Position numbers and translations under genes: made by a program
Notes under the pieces: model-generated
Database searches by the model: none
What the model saw: the letters and a program-made list of their open reading frames with translations, nothing else
Told to the model about the DNA's origin: nothing
NCBI GenBank assembly: GCA_024036415.1
Contig: JAMWET010000150.1
Coordinates: 501,001 to 565,000 of the forward strand
DNA length: 64,000 bases
Direction: 5' to 3'
Origin: Prochilodus magdalenae
Lineage: Eukaryota > Chordata > Actinopteri > Characiformes > Prochilodontidae
Shown here: positions 34,501-48,527 of the stretch, piece after piece
Position numbering within the stretch: position 1 is the first letter of the stretch
Layout of the letters: each line of letters opens with the position of its first letter

Positions 34501-36011
34501 TTAGTCTTTAAAGCAGTGTTTAAATCTTCTTGACCCTAAAACACGATGGTGGCCACAGCATGTAATACAATCCACGTGTCAGAGCCATCAGAGCCATCCT
34601 GCTGTCGGTGTTTGTTTACTGAGGTTTGATGGCTTTCAGCAGGAATCGTATACACCTGTTAGCAATGGGTGTGGCTGAAACAGCTGGGCTCAACCAGAAA
34701 CCCTGACAGTTACTGCTTTTTCTAACCAATCCTCTTCCTTTTCTCTGTGACCCGGAAACTGATTCGGTCCACTTTGCCAGCTGTCCAAATACCAAATTAG
34801 AAGCTTCTTAAAAAAATCTAACAAAGCAGCTTTTAGCTGAGGATACACTAGTGTGTGCTATCCAGGAAGACAGTCACAAAATTTAATATGACATCGCTGC
34901 AGCCACGCCCACCTCTGGCTTCCATAAAGTTTTCCAGTAGTAGAAAGTTTTCCAGTGTCTAAGCAGTGAAAACTCTACCAAAGGTCTCCTGAAATCTGAG
35001 AACACCAATATATCTGAAAGAACCATTAGTACCAATACACAGCAAAAGTACCTGTGATGGAACAACAAATGGAAAAGTGTTACCTGTTAAAGAATGGTCT
35101 GTGAAGGGAGGGCACCTTCCTGTTGGTTCCTATAAATCGATAACAAAGGTGCCAGTTTCCTTTCTTCTCTGAGGTAATGGAAAGGTGGCATTGATTTTCG
35201 GTGGTAATTAACTGTACCACAGCAGACCAGAATGGTTGACCAATTGGAAAAATACTGTTGTCCTTTAACGTCCATACGTTTGTGTGCCTCATATGCATCT
35301 TCCCACAGAGACACATGGGACCAAGCAGTGGAAGTTTGAACTAGTGTGACCTCAGGGGTCAGATAAGGGCTGTAACCGATTGGAACATCTGTCTGCAGAT
35401 GGAAGACTCTGTGGTTTACTTGTTCTGGCTCTGAACCTGTACCTTTATGTCCCTCCTCCAAAGCTGCTGCCCCTCGCCCAGGATAGACAGCATTACAGAC
35501 TATAGAACGCATTATGCGCCCACGCACCCACTTCTCTGAGACCTTAGACAACCCTCGCCCGCTGAGCCGTGTGTGCGTTAAACACTGGGCCCAGACACTG
35601 AATGACACCAACCCTTCACACATACACACACTCAGCCTCCTCCGCAACTCGAGGAAAGAGAAACCCAGTTGCTAGGAGACCTGGTCTCCAGTGCAGCTCA
35701 AACACAGAGCCATCTGCCGCTGTAAACAGGAGATGGCAGGGCAGCTCAGAGCCTGGCAAACTCCCTGTAAAAGCAGAGCAGCCGAGAGGAATACAGACAC
35801 CAGGCTTTTTAAAGCCTTTCCATTATGAAATAAAGCAGTCTGCTTAAGAACTTCACATCTGTACATTCATTTTTTTGATTCAGCCGTCTGAGAGGATGTA
35901 CGAGCACCGAGGCCTACTGTAACCAGAACCACTAAATACATGATCGAGTTCTTACAGACTAAGCCCACTCCGGCGTTACAGTGAGGCCCTCTGACAACAT
36001 GACAAACAAAT

Positions 36012-37968
36012 AAGATGATGTTTTCAGGGTTTTTATTTTCATTTAGATGAAGCTCCAGTAGTAGTCAACATCTCCTCATCCTTTTATAAAAGACACTAAA
36101 ATCTAAACATTTTCCAAGAGTAAAAAAGTAGCAAATATTGTACACCCGGTTAGGGCTTCAGACAGAAAGCATGGCGATGCTAAAATGATGTTCATAGTCA
36201 TAAATAACAACCCTTGCACATGACTATTTACAGTCTGAAATCAACAGATCAACAGAAACAGCGATGCTTTCATTAATATACAAGCATATGTTCATATATA
36301 TTAATATCTGTCATTTACAAAAAAATGAATGCATTTCACAGAGATAAAAGATACCGAGCTTGGCTTTCGGCTATTCCAGACACCGTACATGACTCTGGCT
36401 ACTCTCTGTTTGGTTAGCTATTCGTAAGTGGATAGGTTCTTTGGTTGGGCTGGTGGACACCAAATGGCGTCTTCACTGGTGATCTCTGGCCTTGGGATTA
36501 TGGTTGCTAAGTTATCGTTCCTTTGTTCAAAGAATTCATCATTTTTTATTCCAGTCTTCTGGAATGCTTGAGTTTTGTTAGGAGGCAGTATTCCATTTCT
36601 TAAATAATCTTACGATGAGACAAAGCTCCTTGCCTACAAGTTTTCCCTAAAAACATCATAAACCGGACAAACTCCCTCTCCCCGGAACTTTAAAGCAACA
36701 CTCCAGCGTTATTTAACCCTGTGTTTCTCAACCCTGGTCCTGGAGGCGCCCTGCACATTTCAGTGGATTCCCTTATTTAACGCACCGCCTGCAACTCTGA
36801 AAGGGCTTGTTAAGGAATCGGAGCAGGGAAGCACTAAAACATGAATGGCAGGATGGCTCCGAGACCAGGGCTGAGAAACACAGATTTAACCCACATCTGC
36901 TACATCTGTAGCGTACGGTAGTGACCACAGACAGTGATTCCCTCATACTTAAAAAACCCCAGCAGAAAACACATTAATTTACAATGTACCTGCTCACTGG
37001 CTGTCTTTCAAGTCATCGAGTTTTCTGTTCTTTTACTAAGTGCAAGTTAATGATGGTAACCAGTCGTATGCTACAAAAGCAGCAGACAGGCATGAGGTTA
37101 AAAAACACTGGAGAATTAATCTAAAGTCAGCTAAAGACAGTATGACTACAGGGAAAGCGGGTGCAGCAATATCGACTAACACTGAACACCAGGCTATAAC
37201 TGAGGCCCAGGTACAACACCATGTAACCGGCTACATACACAGGTTAACATTACTTTTAGTATGCAGGGACAAACAGAGTGCTATTGAAAGTGAGGGGAAA
37301 ACGTTAGTGTCATGTCAACGGCAAGGCAGGACGATCTCGTTTAAAAGCTCTCTCTGCCATCTTGGACTGGTTTAGCCCCTCATATGGGCCTCCTTCATTG
37401 GTCGGTTCATCAGAGACCCATTCAGAGACGTATCCTCACTGGCCTAGCTGGCAGTAGCCACAATCGGCTGGATCTGTGGTAATCATCTTAGCTTTCTATT
37501 CACCCAGAGTAGAGAAAGACCCTTCAACTCTGTGACCCTGCAGTCATGGTCCTGCCAAGCGCAGTGTGCCACTCAGACATGCACAACGCACACACACACA
37601 AGCGGCTGTCTGAAGCGCTCAGGCTAGGATGGGACGTGCAAGTGTCTATTAAGGTGTTGGTCTATGCGTGTGCAGATTTCACTGTACATGTCTGTACAAC
37701 TGTTATTGGATGCGTCCATCTCTTCAACTGGACACACACATGCACACACGCACTGTTCTGAGACTGACCCCACTCACTCTGACTCCTAGGAACCAGGAGT
37801 GTGTGTGTGTGTGCGTATGTGTGTGGGCAGGATGTTGGGTAGAACATTGGAGGAAAGGCAACATTAAACCAGCGTCACTCATTCACCCACACAAGCACCG
37901 CCTGAACCGGCTTCATCCGTACTCCGCCCTTGCCTCTCAAGAGGCCATTCTCACTCAGCTAGTTCAGC
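36012..37968 (-). other. ypel2: ypel2 3' untranslated region, approximate
   Basis: A minus-strand AATAAA lies at 36032-36037, about 1.9 kb past the stop codon. Yippee-family messages commonly have long 3' UTRs, and no other gene is evident between. The region includes a hAT-like element at 36719-36883 and CA-rich stretches near 37590 and 37735. The end is inferred from this single signal. Confidence 0.4.
36719..36883. mobile_element. non-autonomous hAT-like element (MITE), 165 bp, with perfect 8-bp duplication
   Basis: The ends are 21-bp inverted repeats with one mismatch: CTGTGTTTCTCAACCCTGGTC at the left as the pattern, and the complement ending GAGAAACACAG at the right. ATTTAACC flanks both sides (36711-36718 and 36884-36891). 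No open frame. Related sequences lie at 55487-55731 and about 63740-63880. Confidence 0.8.
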
Positions 37969-40560
37969 TCATTCCCAGCCGTTGTCCTTTATCATGTGGG
38001 CCAGCTCGATGATAAATTTCCCCTCCTTGTACTTCTGGCTGCTCTCAAAGGCATGCTCCTGAGGGAAAGAGAACAGAGAAAGAAAGCAAAGCATGATTTA
38101 CACTTCTGGGAAGATGCACATAAAGTAGCTCAAGGAGTTTGTGAATAGGTGTAGCTCCACAACAATCACGCCTCCAAAACCTTAACTGCAGAACTATGCA
38201 TCAAGCAAATGGTCTGACATCTGGTGGTGCAGTTTGGAGGTCAGCTGATAAAAGAAATTCAAAGTTACAACACTTGCCTGACCATCAAAACATTCCCAAA
38301 ACAGTTTTAATTAATTAAATATTAATGTCGTGGTAAAGGATTAGGATTGGGGGGAGTGGGGGGTGATGCTGGAACATATTGCTGTAATAGCATTTCAGGT
38401 TAACTTTTAGGTATGAACAAGAAAGTGGTCTTACAAAGAAAATAATCAGTGTACCCATCACATTTATATATACTGTGTGAGCAATAAACTGGAAATGCAT
38501 TCAAATAAGTTTGTAAATCTTGCTTTGGGAATATTATTTTCCACAAGCTTATAGAAATGGTTTCATCATGTCTTTCATGTTAGAAGAATAAAGTTGTTGT
38601 TTTGGAAAGTTAGTCCTGACCTTCAAACCAACAGACCTAAATAGGACCTAAAGCCAACAGTTTGTCAGGGAACCCACCAACATCGCAGAGTTAATACTGT
38701 TTTGTACAGAGACATGGGCTAAGATTTCTCCAGGCTGATGTGCAGTACTAATCAATAGTTACTGGAAACATTCAGCTGCAGTTATTGCTGCACAAGGGGT
38801 CACAACAAATACTGAAAGCAAAGGTTCACATACGTTTGCCACTTACAGTATTAGATCTATTCCTCAATAAATAAATGACCAAGTCTAATATTTTTGTCTG
38901 ATTTGTTTACTTTGATTTTCTTGATCTACTTTTAGGACTTTTGGAAAATCTGATGACGTTTTAGGTTAAAAGTAAAATGGAAAATGTTCTAAAATATTAT
39001 TGTTTCTAATTTCTGCATCATTAAGTGTTCATTTTAAACTTCTCAGATGAGGGAACTGGAAATAGTTTTACTTTTTAAATCTCCTGAGCTTGTACTTTCA
39101 TCTTCCCTTTTTATAGGCCCTGAAGAAAAGTTGCCCTCTAAAAACTCAAGCCTAGAATGAACATGCTTTGGAAAACATCAGGTGTATGCTAACTCTGTCA
39201 CATTATGCCTCACTACGGTCCACATACAACTTGTTTGTCCTGCTCTTTCCAAAACAGATGGATGCAGGCAGTGGATTGCTGTCCTCAAATTTCACGGCAT
39301 AGCAGTTCAGTAGGTCAATCTGCCGTTCTGACACTGTGGCATCTGAATGCCCTCGGCAGGTCATATTAATTTATGTATTAATATCTTACTTGCTTATAAA
39401 TAACCGGGCCAATGTGGAATGTGTGCATTAGTCTTGTTCCTTGCCGCGCTCCTCTACGTGTGTGTGGGTGCCTGTATTTGCGTATCGGTGCACACACTCA
39501 AGACAACTACTAACTCGGATGTCAGGCTTGAGCGGAAATACAGAACTGCCAATACGTGGAAATGACAAATGGAATGTGGCACAGCTGCTGGGCGAAAATG
39601 GACACCATGCAGAGAATGTAAGCCGGACTTCAAGCGCGTGCATGGCTTTGCATAGCTATGTGTAATAGCAGAGGATTATCTGTTTTGGTGTCCTTGACCA
39701 GCTAACATGTATAACTCTGAGGGTTGTGAATCTGAAAAGGTGCCCTTACGGATTCCTGGACCTAACAGTAGGCAAATCAGGAAAAAGGTTCAATGTTTTT
39801 GCACACAAATACGTGTGTGGCTTTTAGAGAGTTGTAGTAGTCTAAACATGACTGTGTATTTGTCACTGTTCACTCACATATTTCCATCCCAGGGTGGTTT
39901 TGCAGTTCTCACAGTAGATGTCTGCTACTGCATGCAGGCCGGTAAGTAGCACTCGCTCTTCTGCTGGACCACAACCCACATTCACCCTACAAAGAGAAAG
40001 AGAGAGATAGAGGGAGTTTACATAAGTATATTAGCAAGGGCCTAAGCTCTTCATCATAGACTCTATACTTACACAGAGTTGAAGAGATAGGCTCTGCCTT
40101 GACTTCCTTGAAAAGACTAAGAGGAAAGCAAAAAAAAAAAAGCTTATGAGCTTCAGACAAGATTTTCTGTCTAAACCATCTTTTGATCCCATGCTGTGTG
40201 ATGGTAAGGAGTGCAGCATCTGGTAATCTGACAACAAACTGCTACCCAAACAGCCTGACTTTAGCTATGTTTGTTCCTGACTGGTTTGATACTGTAATAT
40301 AAAATGCTATACTCCTGGTTACTGAATTTAAATAACTGAATTTAAAAACCCCACTATCAGTTATTTTGCTCTTTCCCCAAACGGCCAAACTGAGCACTAG
40401 TAACTCCCAGATCAAACCCAGGCCATGACAGCCCTTTGATCACCTTGGAGATGAGCTCGTCATGATTTGCCAGATGTGCACGACAGTGGATGCAGCTGTA
40501 AGTGCGGTGGCAGCTGGGCAGGTAGGCCTGGAAGGTCTTGGAGCGCGTCATGGTGACCAT
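37969..40560 (-). CDS. ypel2: Yippee-like protein (YPEL1/2 type), complete
   Basis: Four coding exons on the minus strand, 40560-40444, 40116-40073, 39986-39878 and 38058-37969, give 119 residues and a TGA. All introns are GT-AG and all junctions keep frame. Yippee proteins are very conserved small zinc-binding proteins found in nucleus and centrosome; their biochemical role is unsettled. The signature Cys-X2-Cys-X52-Cys-X2-Cys is intact (C23, C26, C79, C82; motifs CIHC and CENC). The start [19 protein letters not shown] fits YPEL2 best, while the final residues NGWE are what I recall for YPEL1. The neighbour gdpd1 favours ypel2, since human YPEL2 and GDPD1 are adjacent. The paralog call is less certain than the family call. 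Confidence 0.93.
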
Positions 40561-40675
40561 GGGCGGGGTGGTCGGGCGGTGCAGGAAGGGGCTGCCGGCC
40601 CAGGACGGCTCGCAGGGGAAGCACCGCAACACACAGGTGAGGGCCGTGGTGGGGCGCGGAGTGGGGGATACACAC
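40561..40675 (-). other. ypel2: ypel2 5' UTR part of the first coding exon
   Basis: On the minus strand an acceptor (TTTTGCCAG) precedes 40675, and a GC-rich leader runs to the ATG at 40560-40558. It implies at least one upstream non-coding exon. Its high GC content also produces antisense open frames on the plus strand that I discard. Confidence 0.65.
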
Positions 40676-43600
40676 CTGGCAAAACAGCACATCTGTATGC
40701 TAATTTTACGCACAGTACAGATGGGAAGGCTGTTGCAGGCATCTACATGGAAACTGCTAAATAAACATATTTAATAATAAGTCTAATTACCATAGTTTTC
40801 CCCTTGCACAAAATCATCAGAAGTTTGGTTTCCAAAGTTTGCTTTTGACCTATATTCCTAGTTTTACTCATTCAGCCATCCACAGTAATCCTACTACTGT
40901 GACAGTAGCTTTCATTTTCAAATACAGCTTTTAAAGGCTTATTATCCAATACATTCAGCACCATTAGCAGACTACGCTAGACTGTGTTTGTTGTTTATCT
41001 ATGGATAAATGAACAAACAGCAGACAAACAAAAGAAACAGCAAGGTGGAAAGCTACAGTTGCCCTCAAGGTTCTCCACCGTAACAAGAATTCGCCATCTA
41101 TAACGGAGAACAGGTGCGGGACTACAAAGAGTTAGAAACACTCCTTGAAACATGCAGCTGCTGTTGCTTTCACTGGATGCAGGTAATTAAAATTTACCCT
41201 ACGGAAATCACGTGATTTCATGTGCTCACACCATGATTACTGTATTATTCAAGATAATAAATTCTATAGTTTTGAAACAATTAATTATAAACAATTAATC
41301 ACAACTATCTTGATAAAATAATGGAATTAATGGAATAATGGGAACTACATCAGCAAACGCAGTAAGTGATGTTAATCCAATGTCTTTTTTGTCATATTTA
41401 CTGAATATCTCCTGACTATGGTCCGCTAGCTGTCTGTTTTGTGTGCACTGGAATAAATAGAAAAGAAACAAAACTCTTACTGCCCATCAGTGACAGGCGG
41501 TGTCTTTGCTTATACTGAACCCCACATATTGTAAAGAGGGAGAGATGAAAGAGAAACTGTTGAAGAGCAGAATCTAAGAATTCTTAGATCAAGAAAGAGT
41601 GAAGAGTGCCTAACATTGCCTAAATAGAAAACTGACTAAGTGGAGGTTTACATAACTAAAGAAAAGGTACCTCAGCATAACCCATATTACAAAATGCTCT
41701 TCAGCACATTTAGTGTACTTTCATATTTCCATGGGAAAACTTGAACAAGAAGCTGAGATGCTAGAATGCAGCCTAGCTGCTGCACCATTTAAGGTGGAAT
41801 AGGAAAATGAGAACCAAAAGCTGGCGGAAAAGAAGCTGACTTCAACTTCAATGAGAGTTCGGCATGGAAAGTGATGAGAGGTGTGCTCTGTTTCAGCTTG
41901 AAAGATCACATTAATTGTTTAACAAGGTTCAGTATTGTTTTTTTTTTCTATTTGGTAACTGACGTTTGTTATAGCAGCTAGTTAGTATTTCATCAGCAAC
42001 CGTAGCAGCTGTTTGCTAACCAACGACCTAGCTAACGTTATTTACATTAATCGCCGTCTTGTTTTTGCTGTAACGTTGTATCATTATATCTGTCTGTACA
42101 ATAGACAAAAGGTTTGGGAAAGATTTTATAGCCACAAAGATTTAGCACAAAGAGTTTGCATCGTCTTAGCAGTGTCCAACATGAATGTGAGAGAGTGGTG
42201 CTTCTGAAGAAGGAATAAAGGAAAGGTTAAGGTTGAGATGACCTTAAATTTGACATGGTTTGAGGCATGTGTGTGGTGATTTTGACATGCAGTTTGAATG
42301 CCACTAATAAACTCAGTCTAGTAACTCCAGAGCAAACAAAACAATTAACAAACATTGTTATTACAAATTCCATTATGAGCCAGATTTCTAGTAAGAGGAA
42401 AACTGCACATACAGGGCCTCACCAAGCTGACACCACGTATAAGACAGGTGACAGGAGTACGTACACCTTTTGAAAAGTGGATCTGCAGTAGACAGACTGA
42501 ACAGTGCTGAGTGACTGAGGCTGCTATGTGGATGCTGCAGTGATCTCTGCAGTAGGAGGGGTGCACTGAGGCCAGGAATCAACGTGGTTGTGGGCTCCAA
42601 GTGGAATAGCGGCTCTTGTGTTCTCTGTATTGTTTTACAGCCAAAGGCGTGGGGCCGGGGTATAAAGAGACCACTGAGAGAGCTCACACACACACACACA
42701 CAACGGACTCCCACACACAGCCGCACAAACTGACACCACAAACAAACATACCCGGGCAGGGACGACCCGCTGTCACCCCAGTACGCCCCATGTCCACGCC
42801 CTGAGCCGCGCAACACCAGGGTATTTCAGGACCCATGCTACAGTTTGCCCAGGACGCAATGCTTTAAACAGCCTAGGGCGTATCATTACAGTTTACTGTC
42901 AAGCAGAAGATAAATTGCATGACAGCGAAATGTTAACTGCCTAATGGATTAGCGCTCAGGCTCACAGAAACACACACACTCTCACACAAACAATCCCCAA
43001 ATGTTTTTTGCTACACAACAACACCCCTCCCAGCACCATATTGTAATTACAGAGAACATGGGAATAATAGGGAAAAATCCATTTCGGAATGTGGGCAATT
43101 CATAATGCATTCATAATGTTGCAGAGGTCATGTAAACTAAGGCATCGTCCCTAGCGGCCTTCCGCCAACGCAAACACCCGCTGGTGCAGAAGCATGAAAT
43201 GAGATTAGAGGGAAAATGTGGTGTGGGTAATGAAGATGGGCAGACTTGCAAATTCTTCTCCAATCAATTTAATCAAATTCCATTTTACTATCAGAGCTAA
43301 AATGACAAGAAAATGAACTGGACCTAATGACCTGGTTTTAACAAATAAGAATGGTCTGGGGCAGAGAATGCTTTTTACCTTTTGATACTTACTGGGGTGA
43401 TCTGAATTGTAATTCAGCAGTTTTAGCTTCAGCTACAGACTGTCGTTGACTTACTTTTACAGTCCCAAGCCAATCAAATGAAATGTTTAAATGTCTGAAA
43501 TGTTTAAAACGAAAGCGGGAGACACCGGCCTATAGCACTGTCCATTGCCCAGATATTGCCAGCTGCAAACGTAGTTTAACTACCATGTTGTGAACACAAT

Positions 43601-46600
43601 AGTGCCCCACAGATTTCAAAAGGACATGGGCTGTATCTCCTGAAACAAACCTGATTTTGGCTTCATTATTCCCATCACAAGTTCCGCAATGACATCTGGT
43701 TATGGTACAATTTCCCTGAAGAATTGAAGAGAGCCAAAAACTGACTGATTGCACCAACACAAAGACAGTAAATCTGTCACGTTTCCGAGGTAATTTGAGA
43801 TAATTTACTTGAATCACCATAAGTCATAACTTGAATCACATTGCACCACCACATAAGGATTCTATAGCTGGGGCTTTGGAAATTCAGGCTGAGCATTCAC
43901 TTAGGCAGCATTTTAGGACCATCCAAACGTGCAATTAGGTACTGTACAAACAACAAACCTAATGCAATATAGGTCCTGTGTAGGTGGATGAGAACACAAG
44001 TTGTAGCCAGACTAATGGCTGTTTTGGTTTCAAACGAGCCGAGCTTATTAATAAGATCAATGCTGTCATCACTTGACAGCTGATCCTTATTGAAAGCACA
44101 GAGCACGTATGACAATTAGAACAAGTGTGCTCCTTGTTTGAAGCGGCTTCATGTGTAGCTGAGCAAACAAGCACGAGACGAAACAATGCACTTAGACAAT
44201 TGGCCTGTGCTTTGGCACAAGGTCTCGTCTCTCTGGCGTGCTTAAGTTGGGCTGATCAAAAACAACAACACACAACAGGGGACCCTGCCTCTCTTCCCAA
44301 TGGAGTAACAACAGCTCTCGACAGAACAGCATCTGCCCTGCCTAGGCACAACCGCCAACAACCCCTCCCTCTAGCTAAAACACAAAACAACGAGACATAA
44401 AGAATAAAGCTGGGTGAGATATGACACAGTATATTTCTCTGAATCACTCAATGGCGATAAATAGTTTTCCGAATTCCTGGTGGTGATGTCGGAGTTGGTA
44501 GTTGTACATCATTATCATAAAATCATCTACTCTGCTGTACATTACATATTATCAATGGCCGAGATTCGCTTTACAGAGAATGTACAGGCCTTCCTCATTG
44601 CAAGACAGCTTCCTCAAACTCAGCAGCCTTATTTACTCTCTATTACTGAAGGACTGAAGAAAAAAATTCACCTAGCTAGTAGATGCCAGAGATGTGAGAA
44701 AAGCAGCTGTCGCTAAACTAAAGCCTAAAACAGAGCAAAGCAAGTTTGGGTTTTGGTTTATACTGTAGCGGTAATCACTATTGAAGGAGGATGCACCTTG
44801 GCATTTCAACACTGTGGGCACAAAACAATAGGTTGTCACAACGCAACTGTGCTTCTGCACAGACTAATAAGTCTCTGTCTCTAGATTCAGGCTGCCTCAA
44901 AATGGAAGGAATACGCTAACCCAGCGCTCTAAGCCTAAACTTAGCTCGCTTGGCTGTCAGCTGTAAACTTGCACTGCTCTCCATGAACTCAGCATAAACA
45001 GTGAAAGAAGGCTTCGTAATAATAGCCCATAAAGAAACTTAATAATATTATATTTTTAGCCTATATCAGGATACTGGCACATACGCAGACATATTTACGG
45101 GTCTTAGACGTTAACATCTGACACCAATAAAATAGAAATTAAATTTGTGGCTCCTGAGTGATTTGATTTTGGTTAAATAAGACAAATGGGTTCTTCTTTT
45201 TTGTGTTGTGTTGCCAACCTCTGGGGTAGGGTAAGGTGATATAAGCAAGTGCTTACATTATCTTCAAGAGCTTAAAGTTTACTATATCTATCTATTTACA
45301 CATGATTACAAGTTTACAGGTTTACATAGACTTGCACATGTATAGCATATCTGTAATGCGTATAGGAACAAATATCTCTTTAGCTCATTTCTATAGCTCT
45401 ACTAAAAATAGCAAATGTTCAAATTCAAGCCCTTACTGCTAATACTGGGTTAAAGTACATTACAGTATATACATTTAGCTGGAAAAACTTCAAATGTGCA
45501 TTACTGACATCAGAAAATGATTCTGATCGTGTCTACTGCATCACCCAGGTCTGCTTTAGCACAGTCATGAGTCATTTCTGAATGAGACCACATAAAAGGC
45601 GTAAGCAGCAGTGCTGTCCTTAAATCCCCCAGTCTTTTCTCTCTACGTACGTCTCCTGCAGCGGTCGATGCATGGAGGGTGACAGACTCATTCCAAGCCT
45701 GTGCGCCACAACAACCTTCTTTACATAACCGGAACAGAGCTGCTGATAGGAAAAACAGCAGCAGAGAGAGAGAGAGAGAGCAGAGAGCGCCTGTCTTCGT
45801 GTTTCACCCTGTACAGCTGGGAAAATGAAGCAGCGACTGCAGCATGGCTGTCTGAAAAAGCTCCACTGCATCATTTATGTTCAGTGACAGTGGGAATCTA
45901 TACTGATGATGTTCTGTCATGCTTGTCTTCCTCTTCCTTTTTTCTCATTTGTATGTGTAAAGAAAAGCCTTGTAATCACCATAGGCACCAAATAGCAGAA
46001 GGATTCAAGTATGTCATCTTGGTTTGTGAATGCATGATCTAGAAACATACTGATCTAGAAACACACAGTGCGAGTTCCTCAACCTTAGTTTTTATGAGCA
46101 TCAGTCTTCTGTTCTAAACAGAACAATATGGATCTGGTTGGATGTTGGGTACAGGATTAGGAACAGGTAGTAAAGGTCACTTTAGATTCTGACCAATTCC
46201 ATAACATTTCACTTTGTGAGAAGTAACAGTACTCAGAAATGATCAGTCAGTGCAGTGAAGCATGTGAAAACTAAAATCATCATTTTTCATAAACACCTGA
46301 ACAAAAAAACAAAGTCACTGGACTGCCTTTAGCTATGGCATGCCTTTGCTGTAGCATTGTTTCGACCACCTTATGCTACATTTCAACACTTATTTCCATG
46401 CAAAGCTATATTAATTTTTGGCTGAGAGCACTCCATAAAGTCTTCTCTAGCACATTCCAAAGACTTTCAATGGGGCTAGGGTCAGACCTCTGTGGAGGCC
46501 CATGTAGTGAGATTTAGTCAGATGACATCATTTTATTGCCACGTAATCTTTATGCTCCCAAGCAAATGAAAGCCATTTTCACTAACAAGTTATTTTCTTG

Positions 46601-48527
46601 TGGCCACACGGACTGTTTAGTCCCATGACAGTGAGTCCTTGTTGCATGTGTAAATACTCTTGCTTGCACAAACACAGCCGGTAGTTCTGCTGTCAGTTTT
46701 TTATTATTCACCTTCACCAACTATTTAAGTGATGTCCAATCATGGTACCTCAAGCTGTTTCCTACCACATTTCTTCCACAAAGCTGCTGGTTTCCCACTG
46801 TCCTTCCAGGTTGTAATACTGTGCTGGATTATTCTTATTTCAGATTTCAGCTTCTCTTTGAAACACAGTACTATCATCTTCCCATATGGTTGTTTAACTA
46901 CTAAGAAGCTACTGCAGTGGTTGGGCTTACAATAACTGCGGCCTGCTGAAACAAATTACTATCCTATTACACATCACAACACTAATTATCCAAAAGAATC
47001 TCAAGTGATTTGCTTACTTATATTCATATACATATCATGGTGAAGTGCTATGATGTTATATCCTGGTCTCTTAAGATGATGGAAAACAAATATTTAGACT
47101 TTGTGTGGGCATCTGACTGGTCTTCACAAGAACATTAGCATATATTTATAGAAGTTAATGATTTTCTGACCATCATTCTAAATGGCACTATTTTCCATGC
47201 CTGTTTTGGTGAAGAGGTCCGGGATATCCACATTTTCTAGCATAAGGTTTGAAAGCTGAGCATGTTAGACCAGTTTGTGTTGTTAAAACATAAAAACAAA
47301 ACAAACAAGTATCTTTCTGTTGGTCCATTCATCATGATATTGTTACACAATGTAAATGGAAGCTGCTCTAGTCCAATGATACATACAACTAAAAATAACA
47401 ACAAAAATAGAGACATGTTTTTCTTTGGACAGCGGTGATATATAGAATAGTATAGTATAGTATAGTGTCTGTTGCTTCTGATTGGTCCAACCTATCAGGG
47501 TTCCTGGGCTACTGTTCTCCAGTTAAAACGCTATTAATAATACACAATAAAAGATGTAGCTTTTTTGCGATTTCGGTATAAAACCAATAAAATAGGAATT
47601 TCCTGTTCGTGTTTTTTAGGAATGTCCCCATCGGATAGCCACTGGTTTGCACGTCTCCTTTATCTCCACGTTAGTGGTGACTGTAAAACTTCTCGCCTGT
47701 GTGATCCAGGTCACTTGGCAGCGGCTGTCTGTATGTAGGACAGCGTTTCAGCCAACACATCGCACAGATGGCTGTGCTGCCTCAGCAATGGCACACACAG
47801 AATCAAACCCAGACTGCACACACATTCACCATCGACCCAGCACGCTCACACATAACAGTGCCTGTCATTTAGCGCTGGAAAAGGAGACTTGACACGTGAC
47901 GCTCTGTGGCTCGACTGGGCTCCATCCTCCATCCGTACCGCAGTGCATTTACGAGCCAAGTTCTGTCAACAGAACGACTAACACGCCAATGATGCATCAG
48001 CTAAATCAGAAGTTGTGGCGAACAGCGAGCACTGTACACGCAGTACACCGTGTATCTCTCTGCCCCATAACAAGACTGGAATGACGCAGGATGAGCTGGA
48101 GTCTCAGTGAGCTCTGACCTCCTGACAACCCACTCTAGATGTGGCTTTATTAACTGACTGACAGCACCGGCCTTCAGCATGAAGCGCTGAACGTTGTGTT
48201 CTCTAATCTGTCGTTCCACCTTAAATGGAGCAGTTCCATTCTTGCGCTGTAACTGCTGTGCCATTTAAGGTGGACCGGAAAATTCGAGTAACAAGCCTAC
48301 ATGGGCTTCATGGCACCACTGCGGCCAGCCCAGGCTCCCTTTCTCCTACAGGACACAGCGGCCAAAACGTCCAAACACAGGGCCAACGATGACATACGAC
48401 CACCACAAAAAGACACGGTAAGTGATCAAACACCACAATATCTCTCCCGGTCAGTAACGGCCACAGGCAACGTCTGAACTTTCACGTTTACTAAGCTACA
48501 ATGAACTGACAAGTCACGCAGGTTTAC
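40676..48527 (-). other. presumed first intron of ypel2, no gene seen
   Basis: This is mostly unremarkable AT-rich DNA. I see a decayed Tc1-like fragment at about 46270-46500, a GA-rich run near 45760, and a short TAGTA repeat near 47446. Open frames here are short and unspliced. That it is an intron depends on the inferred first exon near 48.53 kb. Confidence 0.45.
46270..46500 (-). mobile_element. Tc1/mariner transposase C-terminal remnant
   Basis: The minus strand near 46498-46390 reads PQRSDP then SPIESLWNVLEKTLWSALSQK and a stop, followed by VVETMLQQRHAIAKG in a shifted frame. This corresponds to the region around the last acidic catalytic residue of Tc1-type transposases (family pattern SPDLNPIENLW) and the C-terminus. 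It is broken by stops and frameshifts. Upstream minus-strand sequence to about 46.9 kb may belong to the same element. Boundaries are approximate. Confidence 0.6.

Larger units (their letters stand above)
29446..36011. other. intergenic region between hip1 and ypel2
   Basis: I see no supported gene. Contents include C- and A-homopolymer runs at about 29524-29558, a (TA)n tract at about 29997-30063, and a dispersed repeat at about 31290-31560. A 186-codon minus-strand open frame at 35087-35647 resembles no family I know. Short open frames elsewhere look random. Confidence 0.6.

Noticed and set aside
40460..40774. Open frames of 76-100 codons on both strands over the ypel2 start exon
   Set aside because: They are alternate-frame and antisense shadows of the GC-rich ypel2 exon.
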